From Collinsella sp. (GTDB lineage Bacteria; Actinomycetota; Coriobacteriia; Coriobacteriales; Coriobacteriaceae): a DNA stretch of 9,232 nucleotides. The stretch spans positions 1-9,232 of the forward strand of contig DXMX01000004.1 of assembly GCA_019413955.1 (NCBI GenBank), in the 5' to 3' direction. The notes below the pieces were generated by a model. The model was not told the origin of the DNA. It did no database searches and saw only the letters and a list, made by a program, of their open reading frames with translations. Position 1 is the first letter of the stretch; every line of letters starts with the position of its first letter. The position numbers and the translations under genes are program-made. Shown in pieces: positions 1-6,835 of this stretch.

Positions 1-1
1 C

Positions 2-880
2 GTGCAGGTGAGTGGCCAGGACTCCGACGGCTCTTCTGTGAGCGAAACGCTCTACGTTGACGAGCACGGCCGCGGCATCAAACTGCTGCCCGGCGATTAC
101 ACGCTCTCCATCGCTGCCTCCCCCATCGCGGCCGACGGCACCATCTATACCGTCCCGACCACCAAGACGCAGGTCACCGTTAAGAGCGATGGACAGGATT
201 TAAGTGCCCAGGCTGCCTTTAAACTCAAGGTGCCTTCGGCCGACACGGTAACCAACGACCAGATCGACGCCGCCGCCAAGTATGCCGAGGAAGGCGGCGC
301 GAGCTCCGCCGCCACCGCCAAGGTGCTCCAGCAGGCGGCAACCGCGCGGCGCGACGCCGCCGTCAATGCCGTGAGCGCGCAAAGGGCACAGGCATCCCGT
401 GACGCTGACGCTCGCCACAAGGCAACCGACCTCTACCAGCTCGATATTCCCGTCGAGTGGTACGGTAAGATCGCAACTTGGCAAAACGGCAGCACGCTAT
501 GCATCTATCTGGGCGACGACGCCAATACGCCGCTCGTGACGCTCGTCGCCGTGCGCGATGGCGAGACCTTTACGCCCGATGACGGCGATACGATTTTGGG
601 CACGGTCAGCCTGGGCAACGGTTATACCGTCTATGCCAGCGGCCCCGTCTATCCGTACGTGGTGCCCCAGACTATCAACGGGCGCACCCAGAATCCCGTG
701 TCGACCTACCCCATGGACACGGCCATTGAGCTTGTCGAGCTGACGACCGGCAACCGCTACACCTATAGTCAGATCAAGAACGACCTGGTTGGCAAAGACG
801 GCAACGCAGACGCCGCGACCAAACTCGAGACCGACTACCTCGCGCAAATCCTGCTGCCGAGCATCAAAGCCCAGGACTAG
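2..880 (+). CDS. C-terminal part of an unrecognised Ala-rich protein (5' end outside window)
   Basis: The reading frame is open to the left edge and no ribosome binding site is visible, so this is taken as a 3' fragment of about 292 residues ending in TAG. I do not recognise the family. Three regions can be seen. Residues 1-80 look like a beta-rich domain, with a GDYTLSI segment near 31-37 that recalls carboxypeptidase-regulatory or Cna-B-like folds on surface proteins. Residues 85-143 are an Ala/Arg/Gln-rich helical stretch with low complexity. Residues 145-285 form a beta-rich module starting at YQLDIPVEWYG and containing a Cys, several Asp/Gly turns and aromatic residues. No transmembrane segment or sorting signal is present in the visible part. 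The layout (repeat-like linker between two beta domains) would suit an extracytoplasmic protein anchored by its missing N-terminus, but that is inference. It is convergent with the ATPase gene, with 73 bases between the stop codons and no clear terminator between them. Confidence 0.75.
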   Translation: MQVSGQDSDGSSVSETLYVDEHGRGIKLLPGDYTLSIAASPIAADGTIYTVPTTKTQVTVKSDGQDLSAQAAFKLKVPSADTVTNDQIDAAAKYAEEGGASSAATAKVLQQAATARRDAAVNAVSAQRAQASRDADARHKATDLYQLDIPVEWYGKIATWQNGSTLCIYLGDDANTPLVTLVAVRDGETFTPDDGDTILGTVSLGNGYTVYASGPVYPYVVPQTINGRTQNPVSTYPMDTAIELVELTTGNRYTYSQIKNDLVGKDGNADAATKLETDYLAQILLPSIKAQD

Positions 881-953
881 CCTGGCGCAGCAAGGTGCTC
901 CCCAACTGTGAGGAAGGAGCCAGGAGGTCCTGACCCCACAGGTCCATAGATGA

Positions 954-2306
954 TTAGGCAAGGAGCCACTTCCATGCGGGCATAACGTGTACCACACCGT
1001 GCTCGCATGGAATATCGGTCTGTTCATCCATGGTAACGATTGCCGACTCGCCAAGATCGAACTGGGCCATCGAGGCATCAAGCGCGGCAATTTCGCGCTC
1101 GCGCGTTTTCTCACTTGCCATATCCGCACTCACCTGAATCAGGCTATAAGCCCGCATGAGAAGCGCGTCCCCAGCCACAAAGTCCACCTCATGGCTTTTG
1201 CTCTTCTCTTTGATTAGCAGGCGGCAGACCGAGCCGGTCCTCACCGCGGGAGTCCTTCTTCTTAGCGCATTGAACACTGCGGTCTCGAGCCTCTGGCCCT
1301 GGTCCAATGCCGATGCGGGAGAGAATGCTCCAAACATCGCAGGGTCGACAGCGTAGACCTTAGACGCAGACCGCATGTTATTTGCCAGTGAACGCGTGAA
1401 CTCCGGCACAGAAAATAACAGGTAGGCGTCCTCATAATACTCAAATAAATCGCTGAGCGAATTACGGCTGACGGGTATCTGTCTGCTCTTGAACTCGTTG
1501 TACACTTTGTTCACTGACAGCTCTCGTCCCGAAGATGCCATACACCGCGTCAAGAACAGCGATGCCAGGCGAGGGTTCTTGACGTCGTACCGTTCAACGA
1601 CGTCCATGGCGACCGTTCGCGAAGCATATTCCTGTAGCAGCTGAATCGCGTCTGTAGGCGTCTGCTCAAGTGTCGCGATGAATCCCCCTTGTTCAAGATA
1701 CCCGATCAGATGATGTCGAAGCAGCGCTGCATCGCTCGGGGAAAAGGTCGCATCTGGCTCGGGAACGCTCCCCGTCTTATATCGAACGTATTCCGAAAAA
1801 CTCAACGGAAAAAGCTCTCGCACAAGAGAACGACCCCTGAACTCGCTCTTAAGTTCTGAGGACAGCATCTTAGAAGAAGATCCCGTCACATAGACGGTCG
1901 CTTTCTCCGTATCGACTACACGCCGCAGAAACGCACCCCATTCGGGAATTTCCTGGATCTCGTCAAAGAAAATGTAAGCGCCCTCGGTTCGAGCAGCAGG
2001 ATACAGCGCATAGAACGTGTCGAGCACGTCCGCCAGCAGCGATGGCTCATACGGGCGCAAGCGCTCATCCTCAAAATTGAAGTAAAGCATCCGGTCAAGC
2101 TCGACGCCCCGGCTCTGAAGCCGCCGCATCTCCTGATACAGGCGATACGTCTTTCCACAACGGCGGGCCCCCACAATCACATTTACGATGTTGTCGCGCT
2201 TTGGCTCCTGTGGGTTTCCTAGATCAAGGTCTCGCTCAAAGACCTGCGGAACCCCCTGCTGTTCAAAGTCCTTTATTTTCTGGGCGATCAAGTCGTTGAA
2301 TGCCAT
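954..2306 (-). CDS. AAA ATPase with DUF4143 C-terminal domain (AAA_14 type)
   Basis: This is a complete 450-residue protein. The N-terminal ATPase domain (about 38-175) has a Walker A motif GARRCGKT at 46-53, a Walker B motif YIFFDEIQEI at 111-120, a sensor-like TGSSSKML at 141-148, and the GRS/LVRELFPLSFSEY segment at 158-173 that is typical of AAA_14 proteins. The C-terminal part (about 225-400) matches the DUF4143 pattern, with EVDFV at 373-377 followed by LIQVS at 389-393, an arrangement reminiscent of a PD-(D/E)xK nuclease fold core. Length fits the family. The ATG at 2306 is preceded by TGGAG four bases upstream and by a promoter with TATAAT. The cellular role of this widespread family is not established; proposals range from stress ATPases to mobile or defence-linked proteins. 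The gene is monocistronic and visibly less GC-rich than clpB, which may reflect horizontal acquisition (inference). Family assignment is firm, function unknown. Confidence 0.93.
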   Translation of the reverse strand: MAFNDLIAQKIKDFEQQGVPQVFERDLDLGNPQEPKRDNIVNVIVGARRCGKTYRLYQEMRRLQSRGVELDRMLYFNFEDERLRPYEPSLLADVLDTFYALYPAARTEGAYIFFDEIQEIPEWGAFLRRVVDTEKATVYVTGSSSKMLSSELKSEFRGRSLVRELFPLSFSEYVRYKTGSVPEPDATFSPSDAALLRHHLIGYLEQGGFIATLEQTPTDAIQLLQEYASRTVAMDVVERYDVKNPRLASLFLTRCMASSGRELSVNKVYNEFKSRQIPVSRNSLSDLFEYYEDAYLLFSVPEFTRSLANNMRSASKVYAVDPAMFGAFSPASALDQGQRLETAVFNALRRRTPAVRTGSVCRLLIKEKSKSHEVDFVAGDALLMRAYSLIQVSADMASEKTREREIAALDASMAQFDLGESAIVTMDEQTDIPCEHGVVHVMPAWKWLLA

Positions 2307-2315
2307 GATTCTCCA

Positions 2316-2373
2316 ATCTTGCTCTCTAGCTAATCAAAATTATAGCGATTCTTGATTAATTAGAGAGCAAGAT
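2316..2373 (-). promoter_or_regulatory. Promoter of the DUF4143 ATPase gene inside a 22-bp inverted repeat
   Basis: On the minus strand a perfect TATAAT -10 box lies at 2344-2339, with transcription expected to start near 2332, about 26 bases before the ATG. The box sits in the 14-base centre of an inverted repeat. The arms are 2316-2337 and 2352-2373 and match at 20 of 22 positions, with core CTTGCTCTCTA. One arm covers the -35 region and the other covers the start region, so the dyad is placed like a DNA operator rather than an RNA hairpin. The -35 hexamer is poor: TTGCTC is 20 bases away and nothing better lies at 17. That would suit an activated or tightly regulated promoter. A further CTTGATTAA half-site repeats at 2383-2391. 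The binding protein is unknown. Confidence 0.6.
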
Positions 2374-2485
2374 AATGTCTGACTTGATTAACTCTTAAGC
2401 AAGTTTTTTCACTATTACTGCTCGAAGGATGCCGAGTGGCTGAGAGGACAACCAAACTCGAATGCGACTCCCTGGGCAGTCGATT

Positions 2486-2517
2486 TGGGACGGGACTTTT
2501 TTGACTACCCCGTCCCA
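2486..2517. repeat. Perfect 9-bp-stem hairpin in the ATPase-small gene gap
   Basis: TGGGACGGG (2486-2494) pairs perfectly with CCCGTCCCA (2509-2517) around a 14-base loop that carries a run of six T on the plus strand. It lies 33 bases past the stop codon of the 57-aa gene, so on the minus strand it could stabilise or end that transcript. However, there is no T tract after the stem on either strand, so it is not a standard intrinsic terminator. It may equally be one copy of a dispersed palindromic repeat; that needs a genome search. Confidence 0.45.
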
Positions 2518-2550
2518 GAAAATCATCGCCAAATTAGCTACTTGATGCAA

Positions 2551-2724
2551 TTAGCGCCACGGGTCAGCTTCGAACATCGGCTCGCGCTCGGGGCGGCGAT
2601 CGCTGTAGGGATCGTAGCCGTCATCGTCCTCGTTCTCGGCACGGATGTAGGGGTCGCGCGGCTTGGGCGCCGGTTTGGACGTGGGCCTGGGCGCCGGCGC
2701 GCTTGTCTTGATCTCGTCTTTCAT
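2551..2724 (-). CDS. Small acidic, proline-rich protein (57 aa), unknown function
   Basis: This is a short open frame that begins MKDEIKTSAPAP and ends FEADPWR before TAA. I chose the ATG at 2724 because AAGGAG lies eight bases upstream; the ATG at 2730 would leave only two bases. The N-terminal third is rich in Pro, Ala and Lys (APAPRP, SKPAPKPRDP). The rest is acidic with Tyr and Arg (ENEDDDGYDPYSDRRPERE). No membrane segment, signal peptide or Cys is present, and the composition suggests a disordered soluble peptide. Its wobble positions are mostly G or C, as in clpB, which supports real coding. It lies 130 bases downstream of clpB on the same strand, past clpB's terminator. I see no convincing promoter in the 50 bases between, so it may depend on readthrough or on a promoter I cannot recognise. 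The function is unknown. Confidence 0.7.
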   Translation of the reverse strand: MKDEIKTSAPAPRPTSKPAPKPRDPYIRAENEDDDGYDPYSDRRPEREPMFEADPWR

Positions 2725-2774
2725 CTGCATAGCTCCTTACATCGCATCCGCTCAACATCATCGATTGTCGCACG

Positions 2775-2811
2775 AAAAAGGGCGGCGGACCCGATTGGAT
2801 CCGCCGCCCTT
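2775..2811 (-). terminator. Intrinsic terminator after clpB
   Basis: Reading the minus strand, AAGGGCGGCGGA (2811-2800) pairs perfectly over 12 bp with TCCGCCGCCCTT (2789-2778). The loop is 10 bases and a run of T follows at 2779-2775. It starts 44 bases past the clpB stop codon, the expected place and orientation. It separates clpB from the downstream 57-aa gene. Confidence 0.85.
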
Positions 2812-2854
2812 GGCGTTTTGCGATGAGGGGCGGTTTTAAAGCCGGCCCCAAAAT

Positions 2855-5482
2855 CTACTCGGCATCGGGAACCTCGTAGGTGGCCGCCGGCGTGTTGTCG
2901 CACACGACGGTAAAGCCGCCGTCCTTGTCGACATCGACCGTCACCTGATCGCCCTCGCGCACCGTGCCGTCGATGATAGCGGCCGCGATGGCATCCACGA
3001 CCTCGCGCTGCACCAGACGCTTGAGCGGACGGGCGCCAAAGACCGGGTCCAGGCCGCCCACGGCGAGCATCTGCTTGGCCGCCGGGGTGATGGCAAGCGT
3101 CATGCGCTCCTTAGCCAGGCGTGCGCGGACGTCGGCAAGCTGGATGTCGACGATCTTCTCGATCTGCGCCATGCCGAGCGGATGGAACACCACGATATCG
3201 TCGATACGGTTGAGGAACTCGGGGCGGAAGGTCTGAGCCATGGCCGCGTCGACCTGATGGCGCATCTCTTCCTCGTCCTTGCCCGAAAGCTCGGCGATAG
3301 CCTTGGAGCCCACGTTGCTCGTCATGATGATGATCGTGTTCTTAAAGGACACCTGGCGACCCTGGCCGTCGGTCAGGCGGCCGTCGTCGAGCACCTGCAG
3401 CAGCACGTTGAAGACATCCGGATGGGCCTTCTCCATCTCGTCGAGCAAGATCACGGAGTACGGACGACGGCGCACGGCCTCGGTGAGCTGGCCGCCCTCG
3501 TCGTAACCCACGTATCCCGGGGGCGCACCGATCAGACGCTGGACGCTGAATTTCTCCATGTACTCGGACATGTCGATACGCACGAGCGCGCGCTCGTCAT
3601 CGAACAGGCACTCGGCCAGCGCCTTGGCGAGCTCGGTCTTGCCTACACCGGTGGGGCCCAGGAAGAAGAAGCTGCCGATGGGCTTGTCCGGATCGGAGAG
3701 GCCCGCACGGCTGCGGCGCACGGCCGCGGCGACAGCGGACACGGCCTCGTCCTGGCCGATGACGCGCTTGTGCAGCTCGCCCTCCAGGCCTTTCAGCTTG
3801 TCGAGCTCGCCCTGCATCATCTTGGACACGGGCACGCCGGTCCAGGCGCTCACGACCTCGGCGATCTCGTCGGAGGTCACCTGCTCGTTGAGGCCCTCGC
3901 CGTCCTGCTGCTTTTGTGCCTCGAGCGCAGCCTCGGAATCCTGAATCTGCTGCTGCAGACTAGGAATCACGGAGTAGCGCAGCTCGGACGCACGGCCCAA
4001 ATCTCCGTTGCGCGTCGCGCGCTCCTCTTCGCTCTTGGCCTCGTCGAGCTGGCCTTTGAGCTCCTGCACGTGGTCGATGGCGTTCTTCTGGTTGAGCCAG
4101 CCGGCCTTTTGCACGTTGAGCTTTTCTTGGACCTCGGCAATCTCTTGGCGCAGGGCCTCCAGACGCTCCTTGGAGGCGTCGTCGGTCTCCTTCATGAGCG
4201 CCTGTTCCTCGATCTGCAGCTGGGTGAGCTGACGCGTGGTGGCGTCGATCTCGACCGGCATGCTGTCGAGTTCCATGCGCAGGCGGCTTGCGGCCTCATC
4301 GACCAAGTCGATGGCCTTGTCGGGCAGGAAGCGATCGGCGATGTAGCGATCGGAGAGGTCGGCGGCGGCCACGAGCGCGCTATCGGTGATGTGCACGCCG
4401 TGGAAGATCTCGTACTTCTCCTTGAGGCCACGCAAAATCGAGATGGTGTCTTCGACGGTAGGCTCGGAGACCATCACGGTTTGGAAACGACGCGCGAGCG
4501 CCGCGTCCTTCTCGATGTACTTGCGGTATTCGTCAAGCGTAGTCGCGCCGATCGCGTGCAAGTCGCCACGGGCGAGCGCCGGCTTGAGGATGTTGCCGGC
4601 GTCCATGGAGCCCTCGGTGGCACCCGCGCCCACGATGGTGTGGAGCTCATCGATGAACAGGATGACCTTGCCTTGCGCCTTTTGCACTTCCTTGAGCACG
4701 GCCTTCAAGCGGTCCTCGAACTCGCCGCGATACTTGGCGCCGGCGACCAGCGCGCTCATGTCGAGCTCGATGAGGTCGCGGTCGCGCAGGGTGCTGGGCA
4801 CGTCGCCGGCCACGATACGCTGGGCGATGCCCTCGACGATGGCCGTCTTGCCGACGCCCGGCTCGCCGATGAGCACGGGGTTGTTCTTGGTGCGGCGGGA
4901 CAGGACCTGGATGGTACGACGGATCTCGTCGGTACGGCCGATGACCGGGTCGAGCTTGCCGGCGCGGGCCAGATCGCAGATGTTGCGACCGTACTGCTCC
5001 AACGCCTCAAACTGCGTCTTGTCCTCGGCAGACGTCACGCGGTCATCGCCGCGCAGCTCCTCGTAGACCTGCTCGATGCGCTCCTTGGTGACGCCGGCGT
5101 CGCGCAGTACACGACCAGCCTCGCCCTTGTCCTCGGCAAGCGCCATCAGCAGATGCTCGGTCACCACAAAGCTGTCACCCATCTTGGTGGCCTTCTTCTC
5201 GGCCTTCTCGATGACGCGGACGAGCTCGTTGGACAGGCCCATCTGCTGGCCCTCGCCCGAAACCTTGGGCGCGTGGTCGATGGCATCCTGTGTGGAGCGC
5301 GCGAGCTGGGCCGGGTCGGCACCGATGCGCTCGATGATCACGGAGATATTGCGCTCGCCGGCACCAAGCAGGGCGGACAGCAGGTGAATCGGTTCCACCG
5401 CGCCGGCCTGAGCGTCAGCGGCCGTGCTCATGGCGGTCTGCAACGCCTCGCGCGACGTCATTGCTAGCTTATCGATTCTCAT
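2855..5482 (-). CDS. clpB: ATP-dependent protein disaggregase ClpB
   Basis: This is a complete 875-residue Hsp100 chaperone, a normal length for ClpB. ClpB hexamers thread aggregated proteins through a central pore using ATP and work with DnaK in the cytoplasm. The order is: Clp N domain (about 1-150); first AAA+ module with Walker A GEPGVGKT at 206-213, pore Tyr251 in KYRG, Walker B VILFIDEL at 273-280 and arginines 331-332; coiled-coil middle domain (about 405-530), which separates ClpB from ClpA; and second AAA+ module with Walker A GPTGVGKT at 609-616, pore Tyr657 in GYVG, Walker B VILLDE at 677-682, NRID at 758-761 and sensor-2 GARPLKR at 816-822. All key residues are intact. The ATG at 5482 has AGAGAGGTG just upstream. 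An internal ATG at codon 8 has no better site. I see neither a HAIR (HspR) nor a CIRCE (HrcA) operator upstream; an AT-rich dyad at 5561-5596 is the only candidate. The gene is followed by a strong terminator. Confidence 0.98.
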   Translation of the reverse strand: MRIDKLAMTSREALQTAMSTAADAQAGAVEPIHLLSALLGAGERNISVIIERIGADPAQLARSTQDAIDHAPKVSGEGQQMGLSNELVRVIEKAEKKATKMGDSFVVTEHLLMALAEDKGEAGRVLRDAGVTKERIEQVYEELRGDDRVTSAEDKTQFEALEQYGRNICDLARAGKLDPVIGRTDEIRRTIQVLSRRTKNNPVLIGEPGVGKTAIVEGIAQRIVAGDVPSTLRDRDLIELDMSALVAGAKYRGEFEDRLKAVLKEVQKAQGKVILFIDELHTIVGAGATEGSMDAGNILKPALARGDLHAIGATTLDEYRKYIEKDAALARRFQTVMVSEPTVEDTISILRGLKEKYEIFHGVHITDSALVAAADLSDRYIADRFLPDKAIDLVDEAASRLRMELDSMPVEIDATTRQLTQLQIEEQALMKETDDASKERLEALRQEIAEVQEKLNVQKAGWLNQKNAIDHVQELKGQLDEAKSEEERATRNGDLGRASELRYSVIPSLQQQIQDSEAALEAQKQQDGEGLNEQVTSDEIAEVVSAWTGVPVSKMMQGELDKLKGLEGELHKRVIGQDEAVSAVAAAVRRSRAGLSDPDKPIGSFFFLGPTGVGKTELAKALAECLFDDERALVRIDMSEYMEKFSVQRLIGAPPGYVGYDEGGQLTEAVRRRPYSVILLDEMEKAHPDVFNVLLQVLDDGRLTDGQGRQVSFKNTIIIMTSNVGSKAIAELSGKDEEEMRHQVDAAMAQTFRPEFLNRIDDIVVFHPLGMAQIEKIVDIQLADVRARLAKERMTLAITPAAKQMLAVGGLDPVFGARPLKRLVQREVVDAIAAAIIDGTVREGDQVTVDVDKDGGFTVVCDNTPAATYEVPDAE

Positions 5483-5503
5483 GGAATCACCTCTCTTGGG
5501 GCG

Positions 5504-5521
5504 GCCGCCCTACGGGGCGGC
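5504..5521 (-). promoter_or_regulatory. GC-rich leader hairpin just upstream of the clpB ribosome binding site
   Basis: GCCGCCC (5504-5510) and GGGCGGC (5515-5521) form a perfect 7-bp stem with a four-base loop. It would lie in the clpB leader about 21 bases before the ATG and next to, but not covering, AGAGAGGTG. There is no T tract after it, so it is not a terminator. A role in leader stability is possible; a heat-melting thermosensor is unlikely because the stem is all G and C. Confidence 0.35.
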
Positions 5522-5560
5522 TTCACGTTGTTCGAGAAGTATTGTTGCCAGCTTTGCGCG

Positions 5561-5596
5561 ATCTTATACATAAATCTAAGTCTCTATATATAAGAT
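5561..5596. promoter_or_regulatory. AT-rich 36-bp dyad, candidate clpB operator/promoter
   Basis: Arms 5561-5572 (ATCTTATACATA) and 5585-5596 (TATATATAAGAT) match in inverted orientation at 11 of 12 positions, with a 12-base centre. The dyad lies about 80-115 bases before the clpB ATG and is a sharp AT-rich island in GC-rich DNA. On the minus strand it offers -10-like TATAAG. On the plus strand, TTGTTG (5542-5547) and TATACA (5565-5570) are separated by 17 bases and could fire toward the repeat array at 5661. It resembles no heat-shock operator I know. Function is inferred from position and symmetry only. Confidence 0.4.
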
Positions 5597-5660
5597 TTTC
5601 TGAGTGATTAAGTGATAGGGAGCAGGCACGCTCGCCTGCCGCGGCCTCGTCCCCTTACTA

Positions 5661-5876
5661 TCTCAATCTGTAACATCTAGCGGCTGTTTATGGCTCTAGA
5701 TGTTACAGATCGAGATGAAATGACCAGCGGCACCCGTTTATCTAAATCTGTAACATCTAGTCAGCAAATAGAGCTCTATCTGTTACAAATCGAGACGAAC
5801 AGAAAACACCCGGATCAAAAATCTAAATCTGTAACACCAGGCCCACTTTTAGCGGCCAAGATGTTACAGATCGAGA
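5661..5876. repeat. Three tandem 55-base hairpin units from six alternating 15-base repeats (REPIN-like)
   Basis: Units lie at 5661-5715, 5741-5795 and 5822-5876, each exactly 55 bases, separated by 25 and 26 bases. Each starts with a left arm like TCTAAATCTGTAACA and ends with the inverted right arm TGTTACAGATCGAGA, giving 15 + 25 + 15. The six repeats therefore alternate in orientation with a 40-41 base period. The left arms of units 2 and 3 are identical, as are the right arms of units 1 and 3. Left and right arms differ consistently at bases 4-5 (mostly AA against CG), so the hairpin behaves as the duplicated unit. In unit 1 the pairing extends to 19 of 20 bases. The 25-base loops and linkers are not obviously alike. 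No coding, cas or transposase gene is nearby. The arrangement is like paired REP sequences; the identity and mobility are not shown here. Confidence 0.85.
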
Positions 5877-5886
5877 CAGACCGAAA

Positions 5887-5921
5887 ACCACCACAAAGAG
5901 GACAGGCACCTTTGTGGTGGT
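5887..5921. repeat. 35-bp palindrome, copy 1; possible terminator of the 5930-6601 gene
   Basis: ACCACCACAAAG (5887-5898) and CTTTGTGGTGGT (5910-5921) form a perfect 12-bp stem with an 11-base loop, the same design as copies at 6691-6725 and 7558-7592. Outer arms AGACCG (5878-5883) and CGGTCT (5924-5929) extend the pairing. It begins eight bases after the stop codon of the minus-strand membrane protein gene and on that strand is followed by TTTTC, so it could end that transcript. Confidence 0.75.
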
Positions 5922-5929
5922 CGCGGTCT

Positions 5930-6601
5930 CTACTCCTTCGCCGAACCCGTACTTCCCGATTCGGCGGTCCAGGGCATCTCATCCTCGAACAGCCATGTAC
6001 GGGCAGACCCACTATCGCGTGCAGTCTGCGGGTCAGGCAAGCAGGTCTGTTTATAGGCATCTTGGATACACTGACCCATAAAATCGTTGAGCTCGGTCTG
6101 GTCGCCCTCCATGACATAGGCGACATCGCCGTCCATGATGTAGATGCCCGGACCCTCATTGCCCTCGTAGCCCGGATCGTACGAGACATCACATAACTTT
6201 GCGCCGTTTGCAGTGTCCAGCTCGATGGACGAGTGGCATCCGCCAACCATGTCGTTCGCTTTTGCCCGATAGGACGCATATCCGTACCAACGCTTAAATG
6301 TTTTGCCCTTGAGTAGCTCGGACGCCCTATCGATCAGGCTTGTATCCGTGGTATAGCGCATGGCCCCAAGCTGAATACGCGGATAATTGCTAATACCCAG
6401 CACAGCCGGCTGCTCATCAAAATCAACGGCAATGGTCTCGGGCTTGTCGTCGCCGGTCAGAAGTTCGACAGATTGAGTCACAGGCTTGACCACCGGCTCC
6501 GTCACCGCAGCAGGTAGAAATGCCATACCGACAGCGCCCGCGCCAACCACAGCGATCGCAAGCGCCAAGACAATCAATCCAATACGGGCAGAACGGCTCA
6601 C
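5930..6601 (-). CDS. Single-pass membrane protein of unknown function
   Basis: With the GTG at 6601 the product has 223 residues: a short basic start (MSRSAR), one membrane segment at about 7-29, a Pro/Val-rich linker, and an extracytoplasmic domain to the C-terminus. The domain has four Cys (122, 137, 168, 177), which could pair as disulfides outside the cell, and aromatic-rich strands such as RWYGYASYRAK. The C-terminus is acidic and Ser/Gly-rich. There is no lipobox, so it is a signal anchor or cleaved signal peptide rather than a lipoprotein. I prefer GTG 6601 because GGGGTG lies seven bases upstream and the basic-then-hydrophobic order is correct. The frame also has GTG starts at 6640, 6634 and 6616, adding up to 13 residues, so the start is uncertain. 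I do not recognise the family. It is divergent from the 6836-7504 gene, whose product has the same overall topology but no visible similarity. Confidence 0.75.
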   Translation of the reverse strand: MSRSARIGLIVLALAIAVVGAGAVGMAFLPAAVTEPVVKPVTQSVELLTGDDKPETIAVDFDEQPAVLGISNYPRIQLGAMRYTTDTSLIDRASELLKGKTFKRWYGYASYRAKANDMVGGCHSSIELDTANGAKLCDVSYDPGYEGNEGPGIYIMDGDVAYVMEGDQTELNDFMGQCIQDAYKQTCLPDPQTARDSGSARTWLFEDEMPWTAESGSTGSAKE

Positions 6602-6690
6602 GGCAAAACACCCCACAATGCAAACCTTCGCCACCTGCACTAATGATACCGCCAGCTAACACTATTACCAAAAGAAGCCGCGCGCTCCTC

Positions 6691-6725
6691 ACCACCACAA
6701 AGGGGACAGGCACCTTTGTGGTGGT
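6691..6725. repeat. 35-bp palindrome, copy 2, between the divergent membrane protein genes
   Basis: The 12-base arms are identical to copy 1 (6691-6702 and 6714-6725), with the 11-base loop GGGACAGGCAC. On the plus strand it is followed by TTTTC. It lies upstream of both divergent genes, so a 3'-end terminator role does not fit here unless it insulates one promoter from the other. This is the main sign that the element is a dispersed repeat and not just a terminator. Confidence 0.75.
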
Positions 6726-6835
6726 TTTCGACGCTAACGGTCGACCATCTCGCGCAATGAGATTAAACTTGAATTGCTCTCTGAACATATCCATTTCTGC
6801 CTATCCTCAACAGATCTTTGTCTCGAGGAGCGCAT

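Noticed and set aside
881..953. Terminator between the convergent genes at 880 and 954
   Set aside because: Only short, imperfect pairings (such as CCTGG with CCAGG) are visible and no T tract follows on either strand.
2423..2480. Functional tRNA gene or TPP riboswitch (GGCTGAGAGG)
   Set aside because: No paired anticodon stem, T-arm or acceptor 3' strand can be found. The second conserved half of the THI element is missing, and no thiamine gene follows.
2485..2826. 113-codon plus-strand frame
   Set aside because: It lies antisense to the 57-aa gene and runs through the clpB terminator; it has no ribosome binding site and the minus strand is the better coding reading.
3182..5467. 761-codon open frame on the plus strand opposite clpB
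   Set aside because: It is the mirror of clpB produced by GC-rich codon use; the translation is low-complexity Leu/Gly/Val with no domain, while the minus strand encodes a complete ClpB.
5661..5876. Possible CRISPR array
   Set aside because: The repeats alternate in orientation, are only 15 bases long, form hairpins with each other, and no cas gene is present.
5690..6196. 168-codon plus-strand frame across the repeat array
   Set aside because: It runs through the hairpin repeats and into the antisense of the membrane protein gene, without a ribosome binding site or coherent protein features.
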